Origin: Cellulomonas humilata | GTDB lineage: Bacteria > Actinomycetota > Actinomycetes > Actinomycetales > Cellulomonadaceae | Assembly: GCF_013359775.1 (NCBI RefSeq) | Contig: NZ_JABMCI010000054.1 | Coordinates: forward strand, 1-64,000 | Length of the DNA: 64,000 nt | Direction: 5' to 3' | In this document: one piece after another, positions 19,687-31,200 of the stretch | Layout: each line of letters begins with the position of its first letter | How positions within the stretch are numbered: position 1 is the stretch's first letter | The notes under the pieces: generated by a model | What the model saw: only the letters and a program-made list of their open reading frames with translations | The model's database searches: none | Told to the model about the DNA's origin: nothing | Translations under genes and position numbers: made by a program

Positions 19687-20844
19687 GGACACCGGGTCGG
19701 ATCCCGGGGCCCGGACGAGACGCAGGGAGCAGTCGCCGAACGAGACGGTCGACCCCACCCGGAGGCGGACCTGCTGGTCCACCCGGCACACCACCTGCGC
19801 GCCGTCGGGCAGCGTCACGACCGTGCCGTTGGTCGACCCCCGGTCCGCCACCCAGACGCCGCCCGGCTCGACACCAATCTGGAGGTGCGTCTTGGAGACC
19901 GAGCGCGCCGGGTCCACCACGCGCACCAGCTGGACGTCCGCATCGGAGGCGGGGTTGCGGCCGACCAGAGCCGTCCGCCCGATCGTGATGCGGCGACCAT
20001 CCCCGAGCTCGACCTCCGCCACGGTCCGGTCCACGGAGGCGGAGTCGGTCGGCTGCGCGACGAGGTCGTCGCGCGGACCGGCGGGCCGGGTCATCTCGAG
20101 CTCCGGTGCGAGGCCGTAGCTGAGCCCGACCTGACGGACGACGGGGGTGGCCCGCGTGTCCAGGTCGGGGCCGCTGCGCTGCGGGGAGATGGGCGCGAGG
20201 ACGAGCGCCGCGGGTCGGCCCTCGTCGAGCAGGACGTCCAGGAGGTCGGTGCCGCGGCCGTCCGGCGAGGGCTCGGCGACGGCCCAGCCCGGCACGCTCA
20301 CCGGTCGGCGCTCGGGCCGCACCGGGGCCGCCGGCTCGGCACGGTGCACCGCGCGGGGTGCGTCCCGCGTGACCGGCGCCGACCTGACGTCGAGCACCTC
20401 GTCCCGCGCAGCCAGGTCGTGCCAGCCGCGGCGGCGGCCCGTCCGGTCGAACGACGGCGACGCCAGCACGACCAGCGCACCGACGGCGAACGCGAGCAGC
20501 CCGACCGCGACGACCGCACCGCGCACCAGGACGCGGAGCAGGCCGATCGGTCGGCGCGTCTCGACGTCGAGCGTCCGGATGCCGGTGGCGAACCGTCCGA
20601 GCGTCGCGCCTGTCCGTCCGTGCAGCACCCACTGGACTACCGTGACGCCAAGCACCAGGGACGCGCCGAGCAGCGCGAGCCACGCGGTGTCCCGGACGCG
20701 CGCCGCCGGGATCAGCCACCCGCCCAGCACGAGCAGCAGTCCGAGGTCGAGAACGCCCGCGGTGAAGCGGCGGGCGAGGGTGGCGGGCGGCAGCTCGTCC
20801 ACCACGGGGTACGGGGCGTGCACCAGGGCAACCTGCTCTCTCAT
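19684..20844 (-). CDS. RDD-domain membrane protein with C-terminal FHA domain
   Basis: 386 aa. The N-terminal RDD module (ARRFTAGVLDLGLLLVLGG, then a GRTGATLGRFATGIRTLD loop) holds about three transmembrane helices. A ~150-residue linker follows, then an FHA domain with GRTALVGRNPASDADVQLV, SVSKTHLQI and DRGSTNGT, the Arg, Ser and Asn pattern that binds phosphothreonine. In a cluster that encodes a Ser/Thr kinase and a PP2C phosphatase, it is a likely reader of kinase products at the membrane. ATG 20844 overlaps the transglutaminase-like stop (ATGA). Confidence 0.9.
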   Translation of the reverse strand: MREQVALVHAPYPVVDELPPATLARRFTAGVLDLGLLLVLGGWLIPAARVRDTAWLALLGASLVLGVTVVQWVLHGRTGATLGRFATGIRTLDVETRRPIGLLRVLVRGAVVAVGLLAFAVGALVVLASPSFDRTGRRRGWHDLAARDEVLDVRSAPVTRDAPRAVHRAEPAAPVRPERRPVSVPGWAVAEPSPDGRGTDLLDVLLDEGRPAALVLAPISPQRSGPDLDTRATPVVRQVGLSYGLAPELEMTRPAGPRDDLVAQPTDSASVDRTVAEVELGDGRRITIGRTALVGRNPASDADVQLVRVVDPARSVSKTHLQIGVEPGGVWVADRGSTNGTVVTLPDGAQVVCRVDQQVRLRVGSTVSFGDCSLRLVRAPGSDPVS

Positions 20845-23105
20845 GACGTGCCCTTCGGGCGTCGGCTCCGGCTGTTTCTCAGGGAGGCGGTCGACACACG
20901 CGCCCGCATGCGCCGACGCCATCCCACGCTGTGGGTCATCGCGTCGACGGTCTCGCGGACGTCGGCCCAGTATGCGGTCGCGTGCGCGCCGCTCGGATCA
21001 TCGCGGCTGAACACGGCGTGGTCGGCCGTCCGCGCGAGCGCCCCGACGCGGGAGGCGACCAGCGCACCGCCGGGGGCGTCCGCGAACGAGGCCGCGAGGG
21101 TCCGCGCCGACTCGTTGCGCGTGGCCAGGGAGCCGGCCGGCCGCCGCAGGTCGCGGGCCGTGTCCAGCACCTCGTCCCAGCCCCCCGCGACGCGGACCAC
21201 GGGGTCCGCGCTGCGTCGACGCCGACGCCGACGCCGGGCCTTGAGCGCGACGACGACCAGCAGCGGCGTGGCCAGCACCAGCAGCGGGACCGCCGCGATG
21301 CCCGCCACGCGCACGATCCGCCACAGCAGCGCGTTGCCGTCGTCCTCGGCGTCGGGGTCGTCCGTCTGGGGCTGCTCCGTGTCCTCGTCGGGCGGCGTCA
21401 CGGCGGCCGGCGGCGGTGGCGGCGGCTGCACCACCTGCGGGTTCGGCTCCGACGGCTTTTCCTGGTCCTCTTCCTGGGGCGTCTGCTCCGGGGGCGGCGT
21501 CGGGTCGAACGCCACCCAGCCGAACCCCTGGAACGCGACCTCGACCCACGCCTGCACGTCGTCGCCGGTGACCGCGACGGGCCCGTCGGACGCACCGTCC
21601 TCGGGGATGAACCCCATGACCACCCGCGCCGGCAGGCCCATCTCGCGCACCATGAGAGCCATCGCTGCGGCGTACTGCTCGCCGTCGCCCACCATGAGGT
21701 CGCCGCCGAGCAGCGTGGTGATGCGGTCGGCGCCGTGGCCGGACAGCGACTCCGTTCCCGACACGTCCATCCCGTGGCTGAAGAAGCCCTGCTCCGAGAG
21801 CCACGTGGCCAGCGCCGAGCTGATCTGCACCGGGTTGCCGGCGTCGCGCGCCACGTCCGCAGCGGTCACCCCGGCGATGTCGGGCACCCCGGCCAGCGCC
21901 GGCTGCGCGATGTCGGACTCAGGGGCGCTGCCGACCTCGGTGTCGTCGGGCTCGCGCGGCACCACCACGTCGACGCCGTACTCGAGGCCCGTGCGGAGCC
22001 CGCCGGTGAGCACCGCGGCGCCCGTCGCGTCGTTGTACCGCAGCGCGCCCGCGTCATCCGGGTCGGCGAGGTCGATCGACGTGGCCTGGCCGACGGTCGG
22101 GAGCCAGACTCCCCCGAGCGCCCCGATCTCGATGTCGACGTGGGCGCGGTCGCCCCGCACGTTCGTCTCGATCTCGGCGCCGACCCGTCGGAACTCGCCC
22201 GACGCCTGCGCGGACCCGTCTCCCGCCACGTTCCACACCACGCCGTCGTACCGGTCCATCGTGGCCAGCCGGACGCGGGCGTTCTCCGGCAGTCCGGTGA
22301 CGGTGAACAGGACGGCGTCGGCGTCCTTCTTCACGAACTCGCGGAACGCCGACAGCGGGCTCGGGTAGTCCCGGGGGTCGAACGGCGGCACCAGCTCGTC
22401 GCGCACGACCAGCCGCTCGGTCCCACCGGCCACCAGCGGAGCACCGAGCACCCCGGCTGCGACGGCGACGGCGGTCAGCACGCCGGTGGCAACCACGCGC
22501 CGCGCCCGCAGGAGGCCGGCCCGCCAGGACGCCCACGGCAGCAGGACGAGCACCAGCACGAGGCCCGTGACCAGCGGTGCGACGGTCGGCCGGCGGGTGC
22601 CGAGGACGATCGCCGCGATCGTCGCCACCACGGGCACCAGAGCCGCGGAGGCCGCCACAGCCGCGGTGCGAGCCCGCAGCGCCACGGAGACCGCGACCGC
22701 CGATCCCACGAGGGCCAGGACGTACATCGCGACCAGCAGCGTGCCGTCGGTCCCGACCGGCGGCTGCAGCGTCAGCACCTGCTTCCAGGTCGACGCGGCG
22801 CCACGCGCCAGGTCCACCGCCGTCTGCGGGGTGGGGACCACGCCGGCGACCGTCGTGCCGGGAGCGGCGAGCGCGCCACCGGCCAGCACGTACACGACCA
22901 GGAGCACGGCGACCACCGTGATCGCGGACCACCCGCGTGCTGCCCCCAGCGCCGCCACGACCGTGCCCAGCAGGAGCCCGCCGACGAGCGCGGGCAGGGC
23001 GGAGAGGCCGCCGTACACCTCGAGCAGGGGGACCAGGGCGAGGGCGAGGGTGCCGACGAGGCACAGCACGTCGACGATCGCGCGGCCGACCGGGCGAGGG
23101 GTCAC
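20841..23105 (-). CDS. TgpA-like membrane protein with catalytically degenerate transglutaminase domain
   Basis: 754 aa. The N-terminal ~200 residues carry about seven transmembrane helices, followed by an extracytoplasmic transglutaminase-like fold, another helix (about 612-632) and a cytoplasmic DUF4129-like tail. The fold's three catalytic positions can be aligned: the Cys of the usual GxCEQFA motif is Gly475 (GDGEQYAAAMAL), the His of GHAWVE is Gln518 (DDVQAWVEV), while the Asp of FDPT remains (Asp534). Peptide cross-linking or hydrolysis is therefore not expected; a binding role is more likely. GTG 23105 overlaps the DUF58 stop (GTGA). A Pro-rich linker follows the domain. Confidence 0.9.
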   Translation of the reverse strand: MTPRPVGRAIVDVLCLVGTLALALVPLLEVYGGLSALPALVGGLLLGTVVAALGAARGWSAITVVAVLLVVYVLAGGALAAPGTTVAGVVPTPQTAVDLARGAASTWKQVLTLQPPVGTDGTLLVAMYVLALVGSAVAVSVALRARTAAVAASAALVPVVATIAAIVLGTRRPTVAPLVTGLVLVLVLLPWASWRAGLLRARRVVATGVLTAVAVAAGVLGAPLVAGGTERLVVRDELVPPFDPRDYPSPLSAFREFVKKDADAVLFTVTGLPENARVRLATMDRYDGVVWNVAGDGSAQASGEFRRVGAEIETNVRGDRAHVDIEIGALGGVWLPTVGQATSIDLADPDDAGALRYNDATGAAVLTGGLRTGLEYGVDVVVPREPDDTEVGSAPESDIAQPALAGVPDIAGVTAADVARDAGNPVQISSALATWLSEQGFFSHGMDVSGTESLSGHGADRITTLLGGDLMVGDGEQYAAAMALMVREMGLPARVVMGFIPEDGASDGPVAVTGDDVQAWVEVAFQGFGWVAFDPTPPPEQTPQEEDQEKPSEPNPQVVQPPPPPPAAVTPPDEDTEQPQTDDPDAEDDGNALLWRIVRVAGIAAVPLLVLATPLLVVVALKARRRRRRRRSADPVVRVAGGWDEVLDTARDLRRPAGSLATRNESARTLAASFADAPGGALVASRVGALARTADHAVFSRDDPSGAHATAYWADVRETVDAMTHSVGWRRRMRARVSTASLRNSRSRRPKGTS

Positions 23106-24250
23106 GCGGTCACCCGCCGGAGCAGGCGCGGCAGGTCGTCGAGACGACCGATCGTCGCGAGGCTGAGGGACCCCTGGGTCCGCACGGACAGGTCGGCGCC
23201 GCGCTCGCAGCGCACGACGACCGTCCGCGTGCCGGTAGGGACGTGCCGGGCACCGAGCCGCAGGTCGGCGTCGGCGGGCACCGAGCCGGTGACCAGCATC
23301 GCGACGGACGCCTCCGCAGCCTCCCGGACCACCCGGCGGCCCAGCAGGGTCACCCCCGCGCCACCGTTCGCCAGCACGATCCCCGAGCAGTCGTCGAGCA
23401 GGAGTGGGGGCGTCTCGACGCGCAGCCTGCCCGGCCCGGCGAGCACCACGAGGTCGCGCTCCTCGCGGATCGTCTGCACCCCCACCGACGCCAGGACGGA
23501 GACGGCCAGCTCCAGCTCGTCGTCGTCGGCGTAGTCCCGCGGGTCCGTGGCCAGCGCGAGCGCCGTCGTCGTGCGCCGGGTGTCCTCGAACTGCTTGACC
23601 ATGAGGCTGCCGCGGCGCGCCGTGGTCCGCCAGTGGATGTAGCGCCGGTCGTCGCCCGCCACGTAGTCCCGCAGGGCGTGGAAGGACAGGTCGGAGTCGG
23701 ACAGGTCCCGCGTCGACTGGCCCTCGAGGTCGCGCAGCAGCCCGGAGCTCGCCCCCGCCAGCGACACGAGCAGCGGGTGGACGAACAGCTCGACCGGCCG
23801 CGTCCAGCGCACGCTGCGCCGCACGAGCCCGAACGGGTCCCCGCGGACCGACCGCACCGGTCCGACGACGATGACCGCCCGGCGGGCCGTCGGGATGGCG
23901 AACAGGTCGTCGTGGGAGTGGCCCGGACCCAGCGCGGGCACCGCGAACTCGGCGACCGCGGAGCCGACGGGGAGCTCGACGCGCGAGGGCAGCGACGGTC
24001 GACGGGCGACGTTGCGCACCTCGACGCGCCCCAGGGCACGCTCCCCCACCTTCACGCGCCGGTCGGCCATGTCGAGCGACATGGCGTACCGGGCGCGGCC
24101 GGCGGTCATCACCAACGACACGAGCAGGACCGCGACCAGCGCGGCCCCCACCGCGGCGAGCTCCAGCCACCCGAAGAGTCTGCCCAGCACGAGGCCGAGG
24201 GCTGCGACGGCCGCAACCCCCCAGCCCAGCGACGAGACCCGCAGACCCAC
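23102..24250 (-). CDS. DUF58 domain membrane protein
   Basis: 382 aa. Two N-terminal transmembrane helices (about residues 10-48) precede a domain that includes the DUF58 signature YVAGDDRRYIHWRTTARRG, with LMVKQFE following. DUF58 proteins are nearly always encoded next to a MoxR AAA ATPase and often a transglutaminase, and are thought to form a von Willebrand-like partner of the ATPase in protein maturation or assembly. Here all three are adjacent: the GTG 24250 start lies 2 bases after the moxR stop, and the stop overlaps the transglutaminase-like gene. Biochemical role unknown. Confidence 0.92.
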   Translation of the reverse strand: MGLRVSSLGWGVAAVAALGLVLGRLFGWLELAAVGAALVAVLLVSLVMTAGRARYAMSLDMADRRVKVGERALGRVEVRNVARRPSLPSRVELPVGSAVAEFAVPALGPGHSHDDLFAIPTARRAVIVVGPVRSVRGDPFGLVRRSVRWTRPVELFVHPLLVSLAGASSGLLRDLEGQSTRDLSDSDLSFHALRDYVAGDDRRYIHWRTTARRGSLMVKQFEDTRRTTTALALATDPRDYADDDELELAVSVLASVGVQTIREERDLVVLAGPGRLRVETPPLLLDDCSGIVLANGGAGVTLLGRRVVREAAEASVAMLVTGSVPADADLRLGARHVPTGTRTVVVRCERGADLSVRTQGSLSLATIGRLDDLPRLLRRVTA

Positions 24251-24252
24251 GA

Positions 24253-25209
24253 TCAGACCGCCCGCAGCGCCGGCGGTGCCGTGGTCTCGAGGATCCGGGC
24301 CAGGATCTCGATGGCGGTGACCCCGGCGAACTCGGCCTCGGTGTCGAGCAGCAGTCGGTGCGCCAGCACGGGCTGGGCGAGGTCCTTCACGTCGTCGGGG
24401 ATGACGTACTCGCGGCCTGCCGCCGCCGCCCAGACCTTGGCGGTGCGCACGAGGGCGAGGCCGCCGCGCACGCTGGCGCCGATCGCCGTCTGCGAGTCGT
24501 CGCGGGTGGCCTCCGTGAGCCGGGCGACGTAGTCGAGGACGACCTCGTCGATGTGCACGGTCTGCGCGAGGTCCGCCATGGTGCCGACCGCCTGCGTGGT
24601 GATCCGCGGGGTCAGGTTCGTGGTGCGGTCCTTGGCGCCGGCGAGGATCTCGATCGTGGACGCGCGGTCCGGGTACCCCAGCGACGTCTTGATGAGGAAC
24701 CGGTCCAGCTGCGCCTCGGGCAGCCGGTACGTGCCGGCCTGCTCGATCGGGTTCTGCGTCGCGATCACCATGAACGGCCGGCCCACCGGGTGCGTCACGC
24801 CGTCGACGGTGATCTGCCCCTCCTCCATCACCTCGAGCAGTGCGGCCTGCGTCTTGGGCGAAGCGCGGTTGATCTCGTCCGCCAGCACCACCGACGCGAA
24901 GATCGGCCCCGGGTGGAACTCGAACCGGTGCGTGCTCTGGTCGTAGATGGTCACGCCCGTGACGTCCGACGGGAGCAGGTCCGGCGTGAACTGGATGCGG
25001 TGGTGGCTGCCCTGCACGGTGGCGGCGAGCGCCTTGGCCAGCGACGTCTTGCCGGTGCCCGGGGCGTCCTCGAGCAGCAGGTGGCCCTCCGCGACCATCG
25101 CGGTGAGCGCCAGCCGGACCGTGTGCTCCTTGCCGAGCAGCGCCAGACCGACGTTGGCGACGAGCGCGTCGAACGTCTCGGCGAACCAGATGCTCTGCTC
25201 GGGGGTCAT
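24253..25209 (-). CDS. MoxR-family AAA+ ATPase
   Basis: 318 aa. Walker A is EDAPGTGKTSLAKALA, Walker B is VVLADEINRASPKTQAALLEVMEE, then the sensor-1 ATQNPIEQAGTYRLPEAQLDRF segment. This is the canonical MoxR profile: a chaperone-like ATPase that activates or assembles target proteins, typically with DUF58 or VWA partners. It lies directly upstream of DUF58 and 43 bases downstream of the giant Fn3 protein. A target within the same cluster is plausible. Confidence 0.94.
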   Translation of the reverse strand: MTPEQSIWFAETFDALVANVGLALLGKEHTVRLALTAMVAEGHLLLEDAPGTGKTSLAKALAATVQGSHHRIQFTPDLLPSDVTGVTIYDQSTHRFEFHPGPIFASVVLADEINRASPKTQAALLEVMEEGQITVDGVTHPVGRPFMVIATQNPIEQAGTYRLPEAQLDRFLIKTSLGYPDRASTIEILAGAKDRTTNLTPRITTQAVGTMADLAQTVHIDEVVLDYVARLTEATRDDSQTAIGASVRGGLALVRTAKVWAAAAGREYVIPDDVKDLAQPVLAHRLLLDTEAEFAGVTAIEILARILETTAPPALRAV

Positions 25210-25252
25210 GTGTGGTGTCTCTCTTTCGGGACAGTCAACTGGTCACGGGTGA

Positions 25253-28200
25253 TCATGGGGCCGGCTGGACGGTGATCGAGGCGGGCGCGCTGGCGCCGGG
25301 CTCGCCGTAGGTGCTGACGGCGCGCACGTCGACCACGATCGTCACGGCGCCGCCGCTGGTGTCGACCGGGATGCTGGCGGTGGTCGCGGTACCTGCCGGC
25401 ACCCACGTGTCGTCGCCGTCCACCTGGAACTCGTACGTGAGAGCGGCTGTGCCGCCGTCCTGCGCAGGGCGTGTCCAGCGCACCGTCGCGCTCGTCGCAC
25501 CTGGCGCCGCAGCGTCGAACTGCACGTTCCGCGGGACACCGGGCTCGGTCACCCTGGTGTAGGTCTGCGTCGGGTGCACCGCGCCCGGTCCGGTGCCTGA
25601 CGTCGCGACCGCGCGCACCTCGACGCTCAAGGTGAAGCTCGACCGGAACAGGGTGAGGTTGGGGACGCCCGTGAAGTCCGCCTGGGTGCCGGACGTCGAG
25701 CGCCAACCCCGTTCGGATCCGTCCTGCGCGGCGGGGGTGCCGTTCGGGCTGACCGGGTTCCCGTCGAGAGTGAACCGGTAGTCGTACCGGGTCAAGGTGC
25801 CGCCCCCGGAGCTCGACGGTGCGGCCCACGACGCGGTCACCCTCGTCGGACGACCGTTGGAGTCCACCGTCGCTTGCTGGGAGAGGCCCTGCACCGGCCC
25901 GGGAGGCGTCGTCGCAGTCGCCTGCACGGTCGGGCTCGAGTCTGGGCTCGTTCCCGCCCGGTTCACGGACTGCACGCGGAACGTGTACGCCGTCCCTCCG
26001 ACGAGGCCGTCGACGCGCAGCGACGTCTGCGGACCCGTGGGCAGGACACGTCCGTCCGACACGGTGACCACGTAGCCGGTGATGTCGGTGCCGTTGCCGT
26101 CGGCGCCCGACCACGAGAGGTCGACACTGCCTTCGCCATTGCGTGAGGTGGCGTCGAGATCGGTGGGTGCTCCGGGCAAGCCGTACGTCGACGTCGTGGT
26201 CGTCCCCGGATCGCCCCACCCCGCCTTGTTCCGCGCGCGGACCGACACCGTGTACGGACTCTTCGTCCGAGCGTTCGTGAAGGTGTACTGCTGCTGGCCC
26301 GCCGGCACCTTCTCGACGACCCCGTTGGGACCCGCGACCGTGACCTCGTACTCGGCGACCGCGTCGCCGTTGTCCGCCGGGACGCTCCACCCGACCACGA
26401 CCAGCCGCCCGGTGTTCGAGTCGGTCGGGGTCGCCGTGACCTCGGGGGCTTCCGGGGCGCGTGCGGGGACCATCGCCTGCGACGACGGCGACCACCCGCT
26501 GGGATCCGGCGCCCGGTTGTGGGCGCGCACGCGGACCGAGTAGGCGGTCCCGTTCTTCAGTCCGCCGAACGTGTAGGTGGTCGACGCCGACGTGACCGAC
26601 GCCGGACCGGCGGGGGGTGCGGGCGAGATCTCGAGCGTGTAACTGCTCACGGGCGACCCGGCGGACACGGGCGCGGTCCAGGTGGCGCGGACGGAGCCGT
26701 CACCGAACTCGAGCGACGGGGCAGCGGGGGCGTCGGGGACGGCGTCGGGCCGGGCCGTGGCCGACGGCGGGCTGGGCTCCGACCAGTCGACGGCGTTCTG
26801 CGCGGCGACCGTGAACGTGTACTCGACGTCGTTGGTGAGGTTGTCGATCGTGCACGTCGTGCTCGCGCACTGCCGGACGATGTTCCCCGGGCTCGCCACG
26901 ACGCGGTACCCGGTGATCACGGCCCCGCGGTTGTCCGGCGCGTCCCACGACAGGACGACGGTCCGGTCCCGCATCTCACCCACGCGCGGAGCCGTCGGCG
27001 TGGCCGGCTTCCCGCGGACGACGACGACGATCCGGCCCTCCACCTCCCGGTCCGGGTCGCCCGTGACGTCCCGGACGCGGAACCGCGTGACCATCTGGCC
27101 GATGAAGCCGTCGGCAGGGCGCACGCTGACCGTGCTCGACGATGCGACCGCCGTTCCCGCGCCCGGCGTCTCGACGGTGGCACCGAGGACCGTCATGGGC
27201 GAGTCCGGGAACGGGTTGAACGCGCCCTCGAGCACGTTCACGGTAGACTGCCGGCCCTCGACGCCGTCCTCGATCGTGTACGGCAGCAGCCGGATCGTCG
27301 GTCGGGTGCTCGCGATGACGCGGACGTCGATCGTCTGCTCGAAGGACCCGGTCCGGCCGTACCCGATGCGCACGGGCAGCCGCTCGGTGGTGCCCTTCTG
27401 CGTCGTCTCGTCGGCCGCGATGCTGAGGATGCCGTTGGTGATGCCGCCGGTGAACCCGACGGGGACCGCCGAGGTCAGCGTGTAGGAGTACCGGCCGTCG
27501 GTCGGGCTCGCGCCCTCGGGTCCGGTGGTGAACGCGCGCAGGTCGACGGCGACCGCGGCCTCTCCCGGGGCGACGTCGATGACGGACGGCGCGAACGTCG
27601 GGGGGTGGTCGTCGACGGCGTAGACGGTGATCTGGAGGGTGATGACCGAGGTCCGCGCGGAGGTGTCCCCGGGGCCCGACGAGTCGGTGACGGGCACGGT
27701 GATCGACGCCGGCCCCGCGTACCCGGGTGCTGACGTGAACTGGAGGGTCGTGGCGTCCTGCACGGGGTTGGACTGGTCCGACCGGACGGCCGTGACGCCG
27801 AGCGGGTCGGCGATGGAGGCCTCGCGGCCGGGGGCCACCTGCACCTGCTCGCCCAGCGGGATGACCAGCGTCTCACCGGACGCGACCCGCAGCTCGGGTG
27901 CCTTGGGCCGTGGCGTGGGCGGGAAGAAGCCGAGGGCCGGCACCGTGATGAACGCGTACGACGTGGCGGTCCCGGCGGGCGCGGTGGTGTTGGTGAGCAG
28001 GTACGGCAGCGTCTGGGCGTGGTCCACGAGGGTGACCACGACGTTCCCCCGCCCGGTCACCCGCGCCACGTCGGCCTGCGACCCGGGCACCGAGACCGCC
28101 AGGTCGCTCAGGGGGCCGCTCGGGTTCTGCGCGACCGCGAGGACGTCGACCGAGACCTCCGTGCGCCCGAGGGTGTCCAGCGCGGGGACGACCACGTCGC

Positions 28201-31200
28201 GAGCGATGGGCGGCAGCACCGGGGCGTCGCCGTCGACGGTGACGGTGAGCACCGCCGTGTCCCGCCCGCCGCGCTCGTTGGTGGCCGTGTAGGCGATCTG
28301 GAGGACCGTCGGGGCGTCGGGCGCCTGGACGACGATGCGTCGGCCCTGGACCTCGGCGCCGGTGTCCGCCGGCTCGAGGTCGCGCTCGAGAGACAGCTCC
28401 CCGCCGCTGGAGTCGACGTCGTTGGCCAGCACCCGCACCTCGACCCGCTGACCCGGCCGGACGGTCACCGCGTCGTCGCGTGCCACGACGGGCGCGGCTC
28501 CGGTGGGACGCGGGCTGATGCCGACCCGGACGGTCGCGACCGCGCGCTGGCCCACCCAGTCCTCCACCGCGTAGGTGAACTCGTCGGTGCCGAGCTCGCC
28601 GGGCAGCGCCGAGTACTCCAGCCAGTCCGGCCCGGTGGCGGTGATCCGGCCCCGGGCGGGGGCGGTGGCCTGACCCAGGAGGGTCACGCCGTCGCCGTCG
28701 GGGTCGATCCCGACGAGCGGCACCGGGATGCGGACGGTGTCGCCCTCGAACACGCGGGCGACCAGGTCCACCGGGCGCGGCGGAGCCTTCGTGCTCGCGT
28801 CCGACTCGTGCACCCTGACCGTCACGGTCGCCGCCGTCACGTTGCCCGTCGCGTCCTGCACGGCGAACGTCGCGTACGCGGTGAGTGCCGTGTCCGGCGC
28901 CTGGTAGCGCAGGACGTCTCCCGAGACGAAGAGCAGACCCTGACCCTCCCCGAGCGGCTCCGCGAGCTCGGTGAGCAGCGTGAGGCGGTCGCCGTCCGGG
29001 TCGTACGCGTCCTCGAGCACCGGGATCGTCACCACGCCGCCGGTCCGGACGCTCACCTCGACGTTCGGCACGACGGGCGGCTGCGAGATCGTCGACGGCG
29101 CGACGGGGTGCACCACGATCTCGCCGGTCGCGGTGTCCTGCCCGTTCGACACCGTGTAGCGCAGCGCCACCGGGCCGTCCAGCGTGCGGTCGGACCTGAT
29201 CTGCACCAGCTGGTGCTCCAGGATCGCCACGCGCAGCCCGGACCCGTCGGGCACCTCGACCGACTGGAGCACGAGGACCTTGCCGGCCGGGTCGCTGTCG
29301 TTCTCCAGCGGGTCGATCGTCACCTCGCCGCCGGCGGGCAGGAACGCCTGGTCCCGGACCGCCACCGGCGGTTCCGGGGTCTCCGGCCACGCGCGGACGT
29401 CGATCCGCGCCAGCCCGGACGCCTGCTGCGGAGGGGCGGAGACCAGGAACGGCACGTAGTAGCTGCCGGGCCGGGCGGCGCTGAACGTGAACGTCCCGCC
29501 CTGGAGGTCGCTGGTGATCGTGGCTCCGACGACGTCGTCGACGCCCGCCAGCCGCGCCGGTTCCGCCGACGAGCTGCGCACCGCGTCGAGGGGTCGGAGG
29601 GTCACCGGCTGGTCCACGTACGTGACGGCGTGCACCGGGTCGATCTGCGGGGCCAGCGAGCCCGCCGCGCGCACGTCGACGTCGAGGCGACCCTCGGTCG
29701 TGGACGTGCCGTCGGACACCAGGAGCGTCACCGTGGTCCGGCCCAGCTGCGTGCCGTCGGCCTTGAACGTCACGGAGCCGTCCTGCCGGAACCGCACCGA
29801 TCCCGACGTCGGGTCGGACGTCGCCCCGACGAGCACCAGGTCGTCGCCGTCCGGGTCCGTGAAGTCGGCCAGCGACTGGTGCTCCGACTGGCCACCCTGC
29901 TCCACCTCGAGCGCGCCCGTGCGCACCTGCACGGGCGGGGAGTCCGTCGCGCCGTCGTGCACGGTCAGGAGCACCGACGCGGTCGACGGGGCGTTCGTGC
30001 CCCGGCCGTCCGTGATCGTGTACGTCACCTGGGCCGACCCCGTGGCACCGGCCGCGACCGCCACCTGGAGGGCACGGCCGCCGTGGATCGCCTCGATGCG
30101 GCCGAACTCGGCGGGCAGCGGGTCGAACTCGGAGACGACCAGGATCCCGCAGTCGGCGGACGAGTCGTTGTCGATGACCGGCAGGATCGTCGTGCGTCCG
30201 GGTCGCACACCGAACTCGTCGTCCGCGGCCGTGGGCGGTGCCGTCTCCGCGGAGCACTCGGTGACCAGGTCCTGGGTGGTGTCCGAGGTCTCGGTCTCCT
30301 CCTGGGCCTCGTCGGGCTGCTCCTCGGGCTCCACCTGCGTCCAGTCCGGCACGCGCAGGTCGGTGTCCTGGAGGGGCATCCACAGGCGTCCCCGCAGCGT
30401 GTCGTTGAGCACGACGACCTGGCGGTTCACCCGGAACGCGAGGACGTCCGCGCTCGACATGCCGTCGAGGCTGCTGACCTCGGCCTGCTCGTCGTCGCAC
30501 AGCTGCACGTACGAGCCGACCGGTGACGCCCAGGCGCCGTGCGCGCACCGGCCCACCTGCACCGGTGCCGCGGGCGCCCCCGACCCGGCGGTCTCGTGCA
30601 CGACCGCGTCGCCGCCGCCGAGCGGCACCTCGAGCAGCGCGGTGCGGCTGGCCACCAGCGCGCGGGAGGACTGCGGTCCCGCCAGCTGGAGGGTCAGCTC
30701 GTCGCCGTCGAGCTCCGTCGAGCCGCCCAGGGTGCGGACCGTGGAGCCGGAGAGCACCACCGGCTCGTCCCCGACGGCACTGAGCCCGTCCACCGGGCCG
30801 GCCCCGAGCTCGCCCAGCGGCGTCGCGCGCGGCACACCGTCGACGAGGTCGATCCGGGTCACCGCACCGTCCTCGGGGGCCACCGCGAGCACCGCGCCGC
30901 TGCGCGCGACCACGACGGCCCCGCCCTCGCCGAGCTCGACGTCCGGGGTGTCCGTGGCGACCCGCAACGAGTCCAGCCCGGAGATCGGGCGCACGAAGAC
31001 GTTGCCGTCCGCGTCGACCACCGCGACGACACCCGCGGCCATCGACACGGTCGCACCGGTCACGGCGACCTGCGTCGTGAGCGTGACGGAGGCCGGGTCG
31101 ACGACCGCGATGGAGCCCGGCTCCACCAGCAGCACGTCGCCGGCGTCCTGGAGCACGTCGAACGTGCTCCCCGACGCGGCCAGCCCGCCGTTGAGCTCCT

